In this document: in pieces, positions 23,636 to 29,895 of the stretch | Position numbering within the stretch: the stretch's first letter is position 1 | Layout: each line of letters starts with the position of its first letter | Assembly (NCBI RefSeq): GCF_029054785.1 | Contig: NZ_JAIDEN010000097.1 | Coordinates: 1 to 29,895, forward strand | Source: Duncaniella sp. | GTDB taxonomy: Bacteria; Bacteroidota; Bacteroidia; Bacteroidales; Muribaculaceae | DNA: 29,895 nt | Direction of reading: 5' to 3' | Notes under the pieces: generated by a model | Database searches by the model: none | Told to the model about the DNA's origin: nothing | Seen by the model: the letters and a program-made list of their open reading frames with translations, nothing else | Made by a program: the position numbers and the translations under genes

Positions 23636-24259
23636 TCAGTGTTTGCGGAGTTGGTAGGTGAATAAATCGAATCGGGTGAAGCCGAGGGTTTCAAGTGCCT
23701 TGCGGCTTGCGTCGCGGTCGGCATCGGTGTTGTAGCCGGGTATCAGCGGTATGCGGACGATGCAATCGCTTTGCCGTCCTGTATCGGCTATCATACGGAG
23801 ATTTTCGAGTACAAGAGCGTTGCTGTGTCCCGTGTAGTCGTGGTAAATATCGGGGTTCGTGTCCTTGATGTCGATAATCAGGGTGTTGGCCACCGGGAGC
23901 AACGCCTCGATGTTGGCAACCGGCACATTGAGCGACGTTTCAAGATTGAGGTGCCACTCCGGGCCGCACAACTCACGAAACTCACTGATAAACTGCGGGC
24001 GCAGACAAGGCTCGCCGCCTCCGAAGGTCACACCGCCGTTTGTGGCGATGAAATAAAGCTCGTCAATGCGGGTCTCGGAATACAGTTCCTCCGGCGAATA
24101 TTCACGGAAACGCCCGCCGTCAACAAGAGACTGCGGATTCAGGCAATAACGGCAACTGAGCGGACAGCCGTGAAATGCCACAAGAGTAGTGACGCCATCG
24201 CCGTCAGTCGAAAGGCGGTGTCGTGAGATTCCTATTATCCTGGCGCTTTGTTTTCCCAT
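23636..24259 (-). CDS. Radical SAM protein, glycyl-radical-activase-like
   Basis: A compact 207-residue radical SAM enzyme. The [4Fe-4S]/SAM motif is CPLSCRYC (Cys32, 36, 39), followed by LNPQSL, like the CxNPE of pyruvate formate-lyase activases. GGVTFGGGEPCLRP (about 75-88) is the SAM-binding GGE motif and IIDIKDTNPDIYHDYTG the later strand. It has no extra ferredoxin clusters and no C-terminal SPASM domain. The start at MGKQSARIIG is chosen because a TATATTTG box lies just upstream of it, over the alternative TTG. No glycyl radical enzyme is nearby, so the assignment to that family is by motif only. It heads a tight operon with two Cys4-leader proteins and a small membrane protein, which suggests it serves them. 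Confidence 0.88.
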   Translation of the reverse strand: MGKQSARIIGISRHRLSTDGDGVTTLVAFHGCPLSCRYCLNPQSLVDGGRFREYSPEELYSETRIDELYFIATNGGVTFGGGEPCLRPQFISEFRELCGPEWHLNLETSLNVPVANIEALLPVANTLIIDIKDTNPDIYHDYTGHSNALVLENLRMIADTGRQSDCIVRIPLIPGYNTDADRDASRKALETLGFTRFDLFTYQLRKH

Positions 24260-24280
24260 GCGGCGAGAGTGTGATTTATG

Positions 24281-24288
24281 CAAATATA
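24281..24288 (-). promoter_or_regulatory. -7 element of the radical SAM operon
   Basis: Minus-strand TATATTTG, a full TAnnTTTG match, 21 bases before the ATG at 24259. This predicts a leader of only about 15 bases. No clear -33 element is seen at the right spacing. Confidence 0.5.
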
Positions 24289-24412
24289 CAAATAATAATT
24301 GATTATCTGATAGAGAAATTATTGATAAATAAGGTGATAGGGCGTAAATATCCTGGCTTGTGGAGTTTCGGGGAAATTTATTGGTGGTGAGAGGTTAAAT
24401 AATGTGAACAAA

Positions 24413-24445
24413 TTGGCTGTAATTAAGGAAAATTCAGTAACTTTG
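24413..24445 (+). promoter_or_regulatory. Promoter for ribosomal protein L25
   Basis: TTG at 24413-24415, 22 bases, then TAACTTTG at 24438-24445. Transcription should start near 24453, giving an AT-rich leader of about 90 bases before the ATG at 24541. I see no clear L25-binding or attenuator structure in it. Confidence 0.65.
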
Positions 24446-24540
24446 CAGTCGCTTTTTAGCATCCCCGTGTGATGGGAAATTAAGGAGCAATTGAATTACA
24501 ACTTAATTTTGAGTAACACAATTAAACAAATCAATCAGAA

Positions 24541-25188
24541 ATGAAGACATTTCAACTGACAGCCGAACCCCGTACCGACCTCGGCAAAAAGGCTACCAAA
24601 GCCCTCCGCAAAGAAAACAAAATCCCCGTTGTTCTCAATGGCGGTGAAGTAGTGAACCTTCCCTATGAAAAGGCTCTGAAACCGGGCGAAAAGCTCGTGG
24701 AAATCGGTAACGGCAAAGGCCTCGTGACCACTGATCTCGTAGTGACTCAGGACGCAGTCCGCAAACTCGTCTACACTCCCGAAATCTTCGCTATCGAGCT
24801 TACTGTCAATGGCGAAACCCGTATGGCTGTCCTCAAGGATATTCAGTTCCACCCCGTTAAGGATTCCATTCTCCACATGGATCTCCTCGAAGTAACCGAC
24901 AAGAAGCCTGTTACTATCGAAGTTCCTGTTAAGCTCGAAGGTCACGCCGAAGGTGTTAAGGCCGGTGGTAAGCTTAACCTCTCGATGAAGAAAATCCGCG
25001 TGAAGGCTGTTTACACTGAAATCCCCGAACGTGTGGTTATCAATGTTGACCACCTCGGTCTCGGCAAGACTCTCCAGATCGGCGAACTCCACTTCGACGG
25101 TCTCGAACTGATGAATGCCAAGAATGCTGTTGTCTGCGCTGTTCAGCTCACTCGTGCTGCTCGTGGTGCTCAGGCAAACGCTCAGTAA
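24541..25188 (+). CDS. rplY: 50S ribosomal protein L25 (general stress protein CTC form)
   Basis: A 5S rRNA-binding protein of the large subunit. The 215-residue protein is the long, two-domain CTC form. The N-terminal L25 domain (about 1-92) begins MKTFQLTAEPRTDLGKKATKALRKENKIP and includes VLKDIQFHPVKDSILHMDLLEV; the beta-rich C-terminal domain (about 98-185) includes VPVKLEGHAEGVKAGGKLNL. An Ala-rich tail follows. Codon use is strongly biased to C-ending codons (CTC, GTC, ATC), as expected of a highly expressed gene and visibly different from its neighbours. Confidence 0.97.
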   Translation: MKTFQLTAEPRTDLGKKATKALRKENKIPVVLNGGEVVNLPYEKALKPGEKLVEIGNGKGLVTTDLVVTQDAVRKLVYTPEIFAIELTVNGETRMAVLKDIQFHPVKDSILHMDLLEVTDKKPVTIEVPVKLEGHAEGVKAGGKLNLSMKKIRVKAVYTEIPERVVINVDHLGLGKTLQIGELHFDGLELMNAKNAVVCAVQLTRAARGAQANAQ

Positions 25189-25226
25189 TTTCAGCGTTGG
25201 CGCCAAGCGCGCTTAAACCGATTCAT

Positions 25227-25273
25227 AGCAACAGATTTTCTCGTCTTTATTCTGACCGGGAAAGTCTGTTGCT
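25227..25273 (+). terminator. Probable terminator after rplY
   Basis: AGCAACAGA (25227-25235) pairs perfectly with TCTGTTGCT (25265-25273). The stem extends inward through TTTC/GAAA after a one-base offset. It is followed by TCGTTATT, a weak T-tract. Confidence 0.6.
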
Positions 25274-25325
25274 TCGTTATTCATGTTAACTTAAAGAGGC
25301 TGATTGATGGTCGGTCAGCTTCGTA

Positions 25326-25358
25326 GCCCCTGAAAGATGCCGGGAGCAGGGCAGGGGC
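25326..25358 (+). promoter_or_regulatory. Hairpin just before pth
   Basis: GCCCCTG (25326-25332) and CAGGGGC (25352-25358) pair perfectly around a 19-base loop. The sequence AAGTCTTTTGTC and then the pth ATG (25376) follow 17 bases later. It could be a leaky terminator or a structure limiting pth translation. No TAnnTTTG promoter is visible between rplY and pth. Confidence 0.35.
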
Positions 25359-25375
25359 AAGTCTTTTGTCTGAAA

Positions 25376-25939
25376 ATGAAATATCTGATAGTCGGACTTG
25401 GAAACATCGGTCCGGAATATGCCAACACCCGCCATAATGCGGGCTTTAGAATCGCCGATGCACTTGCGGCGAGCGGTAATGCTGTGTTTTCGACAGAGCG
25501 TTATGGCGACATTGCGCGTATGCGTGTCAAAAACGCCCAGCTGGTGATCCTGAAACCATCCACATATATGAACCTTTCCGGAAACGCAGTCCGTTACTGG
25601 AAGGAAAAGGAGGGGATTGAGATTGAAAACATTCTTGTGATTGTCGATGACTGCGCGTTGCCCTTCGGTGCGATCCGTATGAAAGGCTCCGGAAGCGATG
25701 CCGGTCATAACGGACTGAAGAATATCGCACAGATGCTCGCCACTCAGGCCTACCCTCGGTTGAGGTTCGGCATCGGTAATGATTTTCCCCGCGGCATGCA
25801 GATCGAATACGTCCTTGGCGCTTTTTCGGCGGAGGAAGAAGAGGCTATGCCAGAGAGAATCGATGTGGCCGTAGAGGCTGTGAAAGCTTTCTGTCTGATG
25901 GGAATAGGACGGGCTATGAATATGTATAATAAGAAGTAG
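25376..25939 (+). CDS. pth: Peptidyl-tRNA hydrolase
   Basis: Releases tRNA from peptidyl-tRNAs that drop off the ribosome; essential in most bacteria. The 187-residue protein starts at MKYLIVGLGNIGPEYANTRHNAGF with the catalytic His20 and Asn10. It continues with KPSTYMNLSGNAV (Asn66), the acidic VIVDDCALPFGAIRMKGSGSDAGHNGLKNI and FGIGNDFPRG. All family signatures and the length are normal. The longer frame starting upstream crosses the GC-rich hairpin and lacks conservation, so the ATG at 25376 is preferred. It follows rplY, an arrangement common across bacteria. Confidence 0.96.
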   Translation: MKYLIVGLGNIGPEYANTRHNAGFRIADALAASGNAVFSTERYGDIARMRVKNAQLVILKPSTYMNLSGNAVRYWKEKEGIEIENILVIVDDCALPFGAIRMKGSGSDAGHNGLKNIAQMLATQAYPRLRFGIGNDFPRGMQIEYVLGAFSAEEEEAMPERIDVAVEAVKAFCLMGIGRAMNMYNKK

Positions 25940-25970
25940 CAAGAAGTATCAATTTCAAAACGACTGCTAT

Positions 25971-26405
25971 ATGAACGAAGTCAGAATTGACAAATGGCTT
26001 TGGGCCATGCGTATATTCAAGACGCGCACTGTTGCGACAGAAGCCTGCAAGAAGGGACGCGTCTATGTCGGCGATGCCATCGCGAAGCCCTCGCGTACAA
26101 TCAAGGTAGGCGATGTGGTCAAAGTGCGCAAGCCGCCGGTCACTTATTCATTCCGGGCGCTTGCGTTGACTCAGAATCGTCTGGGGGCGAAACTTGTGCC
26201 TGAATATATGGAAAATATTACGCCCAAGAGCGAGCTTGATCTGCTTGAGATTGTGAAAATATCAGGATTCATAGATAGGCGCAAGGGTCTTGGCCGTCCT
26301 ACCAAGCGTGAAGGCCGTGAGCTGGCTGAATTCACCGAATCAATGTCGGACGGCTGGGATATTGATTTCCTTGACGATCTTGATGATGACGAATCATTAG
26401 AGTAA
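25971..26405 (+). CDS. S4-domain RNA-binding protein, Hsp15-like
   Basis: A 144-residue protein with an N-terminal S4 domain (about 3-65: VRIDKWLWAMRIFKTRTVATEACKKGRVYVG, then KVGDVVKV), as in heat-shock protein Hsp15, which binds 50S subunits carrying stalled nascent chains. The next part (YSFRALALTQNRLGAKLVPEYMENIT) matches the Hsp15 extension, and RKGLGRPTKREGREL gives a basic segment. The C-terminal tail is strongly acidic (SDGWDIDFLDDLDDDESLE). It lies 31 bases after pth, consistent with a small translation-quality operon that links rescue of peptidyl-tRNA with recycling of blocked subunits. Confidence 0.9.
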   Translation: MNEVRIDKWLWAMRIFKTRTVATEACKKGRVYVGDAIAKPSRTIKVGDVVKVRKPPVTYSFRALALTQNRLGAKLVPEYMENITPKSELDLLEIVKISGFIDRRKGLGRPTKREGRELAEFTESMSDGWDIDFLDDLDDDESLE

Positions 26406-26415
26406 GTACAGACCG

Positions 26416-28262
26416 ATGACTGCCTTTATCTTGAAATTTGGAAAAGCGTTTTTGAAGCCTTTGCGCTCGAATTGGATTTTCTTTATAATTTTTGGACTTC
26501 TTATTGCCGGAAATGCGACTTTGGTTCCGGTGAGGTTTCCTCATGGAGGATGGCACTATTACTGGGGGCCGGCTCTGGAGGGGTTGGCAAGGGCTATGGT
26601 TCTGTCATATCTTGTCACTGCGCTTGTCGGCTTGTGTGGGAGTCCCATGAAATTGAAGATAGTGCTCTATGTCTGTGCGGCAATGCTGTTTACGGTAACG
26701 ACGTATATGATCATGGTGCTTGGGCGCACTTTCTCGCCGGATGTGATTTTGCTTATGGTGGAAACGACCTCTGCCGAATCGAGTGAGTTTTTCAGACAAT
26801 ATCTTCTAAATGCGCATGGTTTGTTGTATTTGGCTCTGTTTCTTGCCATTTTAGCATTTGCTGTGTGCATGGAGCGTCGGCAGGTAGTTTTGTCGAGGGT
26901 GCTGACAGAAAGGCATGGCGTAAGTATATATGTATATGCTTGCTGGCAATTGTTATTTCCGGAGGTATATATAAAATTGCAGAAACTGTCTGGCTGGTCC
27001 GTTCTTCAATGGTGAGAGATGTCAACCGGTCAAATCTGATGGGGATATTGAATCTTGGGCAGAGAGATTGGGCTGTCTGTGGACAATATAGCGATACGAT
27101 GACCAATCTGTGTCTGTCGGCCATATTCCTCAGGGAGTTGGGTGAATCAACGAGGATGTGGGAACGGTTGCAGAAAGATATTATAGCAGATTATCCTTCG
27201 GGCGGACAGCCTGACAGTCTGTCTGTTGTCTTTGTCCTCGGCGAGTCGCATTCGAAAATCCACAGTTCGCTGTATGCTTATCCGCTGTGTACTAACCCCC
27301 GGATGGAAAAAGAAAGAGATCGCGGTAACCTATATTTGTTCCAGGATGTCGTGACGCCATATTGTTCGACGACTGAGGTTATTAAAAATGTATTGTCTGT
27401 CAATTCGGTCGGTGATGGTGAAGCGTGGCAAAATCACGCCTGTTTCCCTCTTCTGTTCAAGCTGTCAGGTTATAATGTGCAGCTTTGGGACAATCAGAAT
27501 GATATGTTTGACGTCGGGCGGAAAGTCGGTTGGGATATTGACATTTCCAATTTTATGGCGGCTGATGTCATGAAGGACTATTGTTATGATTTTATCAGTC
27601 CTAAGCCGAGCCGATATGATGGAGAGTTTATTGATGGTTATTTGGAGTCATATTCCACCCCGTCGGCATCTAATTTTAGTCTGATTCATCTTTATGGTCA
27701 GCATATAATGGCCTCGTCCCGGTTTCCTCAGACGGTGGAATGGCTTCATTTTAAATCAGCTGATATCGTTCGAGATAAATCAGCCCGGTTGACTGATGAG
27801 ATGAAAAATGACATTGCAAGCTATGATAATGCCACACGTTATAATGACCATCAGTTAGGTCGGATTATTGATTTTTATCGGGATTCAATCGCAGTGGTGG
27901 TCTACTGTCCCGATCATGGAGATGATATATATGACAGTGGTTCGTTTCTTGGTCGAAGGAATATAAGGACGACAACACCGGAACTTGCAAAAGCCCTATA
28001 TGAAGTGCCGTTCTTTGTATGGTGCAGTGATCGGTATAAATCTGAATATCCAGAAATTGTAGGCAGTATACAGAAAGCCGTCAATAAGCCGATCATGACC
28101 GACAATATAGCTCATATCCTTTTTCATCTGGCAAATATGACTGATAACAGTTATTATGTTGCTTCTCGTGATGCTTTGTCGGATGACTACCATTGTCCGC
28201 CGCGGATTATCAACCGTAGCGAGAATTATGACGTGGTGATGGGGCGGACTTCAGCCCGCTGA
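26416..28262 (+). pseudogene. Phosphoethanolamine transferase-like gene, frameshifted
   Basis: An EptA/sulfatase-type membrane transferase split into two frames. Codons 26416-27015 give the N-terminal part with four hydrophobic helices (about residues 19-31, 60-74, 81-102 and 133-149) and FSPDVILLMVETTSAESSEFF. The other frame, open from 26787 to 28262, gives the fifth helix (KYICICLLAIVISGG) and the sulfatase-fold domain with FVLGESHSKIHSSLYAYP (nucleophile position GES), HLYGQH, YCPDHGDD and NKPIMTDNIAHILFHL. Restoring one base, most simply a T in the run at 26888-26891, gives a continuous 615-residue protein. Such enzymes add phosphoethanolamine to lipid A or glycans. It may be a true lesion, a phase-variable run or a sequencing error. 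The gene is more AT-rich than its neighbours. Confidence 0.82.
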
Positions 28263-28276
28263 TGACTGCCTCCGGT

Positions 28277-29074
28277 TTACTCGGAGTCGAATTTCTTGCG
28301 GTAGAAGATGAAGTCGCGTCCGAGATATTTTTCGCGGACCGTAGGGTTTTCGGCCAGTTCTTCGGAAGTGCCCTGAAAGAGGATCTTGCCTTCGAACAGC
28401 AGGTAGGCTCGGTCGGTGATGCGCAGTGTCTCCTGGGCGTTATGGTCGGTGATCAGGATGCCGATGTTCTTTTCTTTAAGATGATAGACAACCGACTGGA
28501 TGTCCTCGACGGCGATCGGGTCGACTCCGGCAAAGGGTTCATCGAGCATGATGAACTTCGGGTCGATGGCCAGACAGCGGGCTATTTCGGTGCGGCGGCG
28601 TTCGCCGCCTGACAATTGGTCGCCGAGGTTGTGGCGCACTTTCTCAAGGCTGAATTCGGCAATAAGGCTTTCGAGTTTGTCGCGCTGGTATTCGGCAGAT
28701 GTATTGGTCATCTGCAACACGGCTTTGATGTTGTTCTCTACCGAGAGTTTGCGAAACACGCTTGCTTCCTGAGCGAGATAGCCGATGCCGTTCTGGGCAC
28801 GTTTATAAACCGGATATTTTGTGATGTTGAGATCATTGAGGAAGATCTGACCCTCGTTTGGCGTGATCAGTCCGACGGTCATATAGAAAGTTGTCGTTTT
28901 GCCGGCGCCGTTAGGGCCTAACAATCCTACGATTTCCCCTTGGGTCACGTTGATGGATACGTGGTTGGCTACGGTGCGTTTTCCGTATTTCTTGACTAAG
29001 TTGTCAGTGCGAAGGACCATCTTTTCAGGGGTCCCGGTGGGGATTGCGGGCTGGAGGTTCTGATTGTCTTCCAT
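28277..29074 (-). CDS. lptB: LPS export ABC transporter ATPase LptB
   Basis: The ATPase that drives lipopolysaccharide extraction from the inner membrane by LptFG towards the LptA-LptDE bridge. The 265-residue protein has a short N-terminal extension (about 1-19) and then a complete nucleotide-binding domain: Walker A GPNGAGKTT (53-61), Q-loop Gln102, signature LSGGERRR (154-161), Walker B FIMLDEPFAGVD (174-185) and switch His in ITDHNAQETL. The ERRRTEIARCLA and DPFAGVD style matches LptB/YhbG specifically. It lies 34 bases downstream of udk. It converges on the phosphoethanolamine transferase gene with a 14-base gap; both concern the lipid A layer. Confidence 0.95.
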   Translation of the reverse strand: MEDNQNLQPAIPTGTPEKMVLRTDNLVKKYGKRTVANHVSINVTQGEIVGLLGPNGAGKTTTFYMTVGLITPNEGQIFLNDLNITKYPVYKRAQNGIGYLAQEASVFRKLSVENNIKAVLQMTNTSAEYQRDKLESLIAEFSLEKVRHNLGDQLSGGERRRTEIARCLAIDPKFIMLDEPFAGVDPIAVEDIQSVVYHLKEKNIGILITDHNAQETLRITDRAYLLFEGKILFQGTSEELAENPTVREKYLGRDFIFYRKKFDSE

Positions 29075-29108
29075 TTCTTATAGCGTGGAGTGGGGGAGAA
29101 GGGCTTGG

Positions 29109-29729
29109 TTAGTGGTTGGTGAGTCTGAGGCGCGATTCTATATAGTCGGTCAGCAACTGGATTGCCACTACGTTGCTGCCGCCTTGAGGCACGATGAGGT
29201 CGGCATGGCGCTTGGTCGGCTCGATATACATTTCATGCATCGGCTTGAGCACACCCTGATAGCGGTCAAGTACCATTTGGGGAGTGCGCCCGCGTTCAAC
29301 GCAGTCGCGGGCGATCACGCGGATCAACCGTTCGTCTGCATCGGCGTCGACAAAGACTTTGACATCCATCATCGAACGGAGTATCGGGTCTGTCAGCACG
29401 AGAATTCCCTCGACGATGACAACTTCGCGTGGCTCAACCCGAACGGTCTCTTCCTGGCGTGTGCAAGTCAGATAGGAATAGGTCGGCATTTCGATCGTGT
29501 TGCCTTCTTTGAGCCGTTTGAGGTGGTCGACAAGAAGAGTCCATTCGATGGAGGCTGGTTCGTCAAAATTGATCTTGCTGCGCTCTTCGACGGGAATATG
29601 GCTCGAATCCTTATAATAGGAGTCCTGGGGCAATACAGCGACTTCGCCTGGGGGCAGGCTGTTGATGATTTTGTTTACTACGGTGGTTTTGCCTGAGCCT
29701 GTTCCACCTGCTATTCCAATTATTAACAT
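29109..29729 (-). CDS. udk: Uridine kinase
   Basis: Phosphorylates uridine and cytidine to UMP and CMP in pyrimidine salvage. The 206-residue protein begins MLIIGIAGGTGSGKTTVVNKI with the P-loop GGTGSGKTT (8-16). It contains LPQDSYYKDSSHIPVEERSKINFDEPASIEW (substrate site), VEGILVLTDPILRSMMDVKVFVDADADERLIRVIARD (Walker B-like strand and LID) and the C-terminal KPMHEMYIEPTKRHADLIVPQGG. Length and order are normal. It has its own strong promoter and is probably cotranscribed with lptB. Confidence 0.96.
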   Translation of the reverse strand: MLIIGIAGGTGSGKTTVVNKIINSLPPGEVAVLPQDSYYKDSSHIPVEERSKINFDEPASIEWTLLVDHLKRLKEGNTIEMPTYSYLTCTRQEETVRVEPREVVIVEGILVLTDPILRSMMDVKVFVDADADERLIRVIARDCVERGRTPQMVLDRYQGVLKPMHEMYIEPTKRHADLIVPQGGSNVVAIQLLTDYIESRLRLTNH

Positions 29730-29786
29730 GGTGAGAATGATCGAAAATATTGAGCGGAGGAGAATGTCCGAAAATTAAAATTATTG

Positions 29787-29818
29787 CAAAGTTAGTTGGC
29801 TTGGGGCGATTATCCAAA
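29787..29818 (-). promoter_or_regulatory. Promoter for udk-lptB
   Basis: On the minus strand TTTG (29815-29818), exactly 20 bases, then TAACTTTG (29787-29794). Both boxes match the Bacteroidetes consensus perfectly. Transcription should begin near 29780, about 50 bases before the ATG at 29729. Confidence 0.82.
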
Positions 29819-29885
29819 TTTAAGAGGTTGTTTAAAAACAAGAGTTAAAATCTGAGTGGTGTATCTTTTAGATAAATTGTTGTAA

Positions 29886-29895
29886 ATGAGAAAGG
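29886..29895 (+). CDS. Possible start of a gene running off the window
   Basis: ATGAGAAAGG at the very edge could be the first codons (Met-Arg-Lys) of a plus-strand gene divergent from udk. A TATCTTTT sequence (one mismatch to TAnnTTTG) lies about 20 bases upstream. Three codons are not enough to name or confirm it. Confidence 0.2.

Noticed and set aside
24535..25206. A 223-codon minus-strand ORF covering all of rplY
   Set aside because: It is a shadow of the strongly biased codons of a highly expressed gene; the plus-strand frame is unmistakable L25.
25286..25942. A 218-codon minus-strand ORF over pth
   Set aside because: No recognisable domain, and the opposite strand carries all peptidyl-tRNA hydrolase motifs.
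26782..26796. Programmed -1 frameshift site (G TTT TTC) at the beginning of the overlap in the phosphoethanolamine transferase gene
   Set aside because: It is not a true X XXY YYZ heptamer, and shifting here would replace the hydrophobic fourth helix (LLYLALFLAILAF) by a Ser/Cys-rich segment; a later single-base indel explains the data better.
29820..29895. Possible insertion-sequence end (TTGTTTAAAAACAA inverted repeat near the right edge)
   Set aside because: It is a short AT palindrome with no transposase, direct repeat or second end in the window.

Overview
The window looks like ordinary chromosome from a member of the Bacteroidales, with roughly balanced GC. Three things point there. 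Promoters follow the Bacteroidetes pattern (TTG or TTTG, about 20 bases, then TAnnTTTG) upstream of at least six genes. Shine-Dalgarno sites are scarce. The families present (head-GIN/DUF2807 proteins, DUF3098, PASTA-RluD pairs, the ftsX-DUF3098-uppP-truB-queA cluster, PQFPGG-type TonB C-termini) are typical of the phylum. A gut Muribaculaceae-like organism is my guess; the sequence alone does not prove it. I saw no rRNA, tRNA, insertion sequence, CRISPR array or phage gene.

Layout. 1-1555 (+): the 3' part of a tRNA dihydrouridine synthase overlapping a head-GIN protein. A strong bidirectional hairpin separates this from a minus-strand run (6484 to 1665): NAD synthetase, an SDF-family symporter with unusual cation-site residues, an unrecognised secreted protein, and a second head-GIN protein built of exact 20-residue repeats. 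6596-8050 (+): cardiolipin synthase. 8051-8580 is a 530-base gap that hides a compact minus-strand unit: promoter, 31-codon ORF, terminator. 8581-12677 (+): lon, a PASTA protein and an RluD-type pseudouridine synthase. 12784-17366 (+): ftsX, DUF3098, uppP, truB, queA and a YigZ/IMPACT protein, mixing envelope growth with RNA modification. 20121 to 17380 (-): an AraC regulator, a TPR protein and the ribosome GTPase RsgA. 21739 to 20275 (-): a MerR-type regulator and MltG.

The most distinctive part is 21843-24259 (-), four genes separated by only 2-5 bases. They are a small radical SAM protein resembling glycyl-radical-enzyme activases; two exported proteins that start with the same 72-residue module (a CX5CX3CX2C cysteine cluster followed by a hydrophobic export segment) but end in different domains (TonB C-terminal domain versus carboxypeptidase-regulatory-like domain); and a 56-residue two-helix membrane protein. 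No glycyl radical enzyme is nearby. A radical SAM enzyme acting on, or working with, the Cys4 'leader' is an attractive hypothesis.

24541-28262 (+): ribosomal protein L25, peptidyl-tRNA hydrolase, an Hsp15-like S4 protein, and a phosphoethanolamine-transferase-like gene broken by one frameshift. 29729 to 28277 (-): uridine kinase and the lipopolysaccharide-export ATPase LptB.
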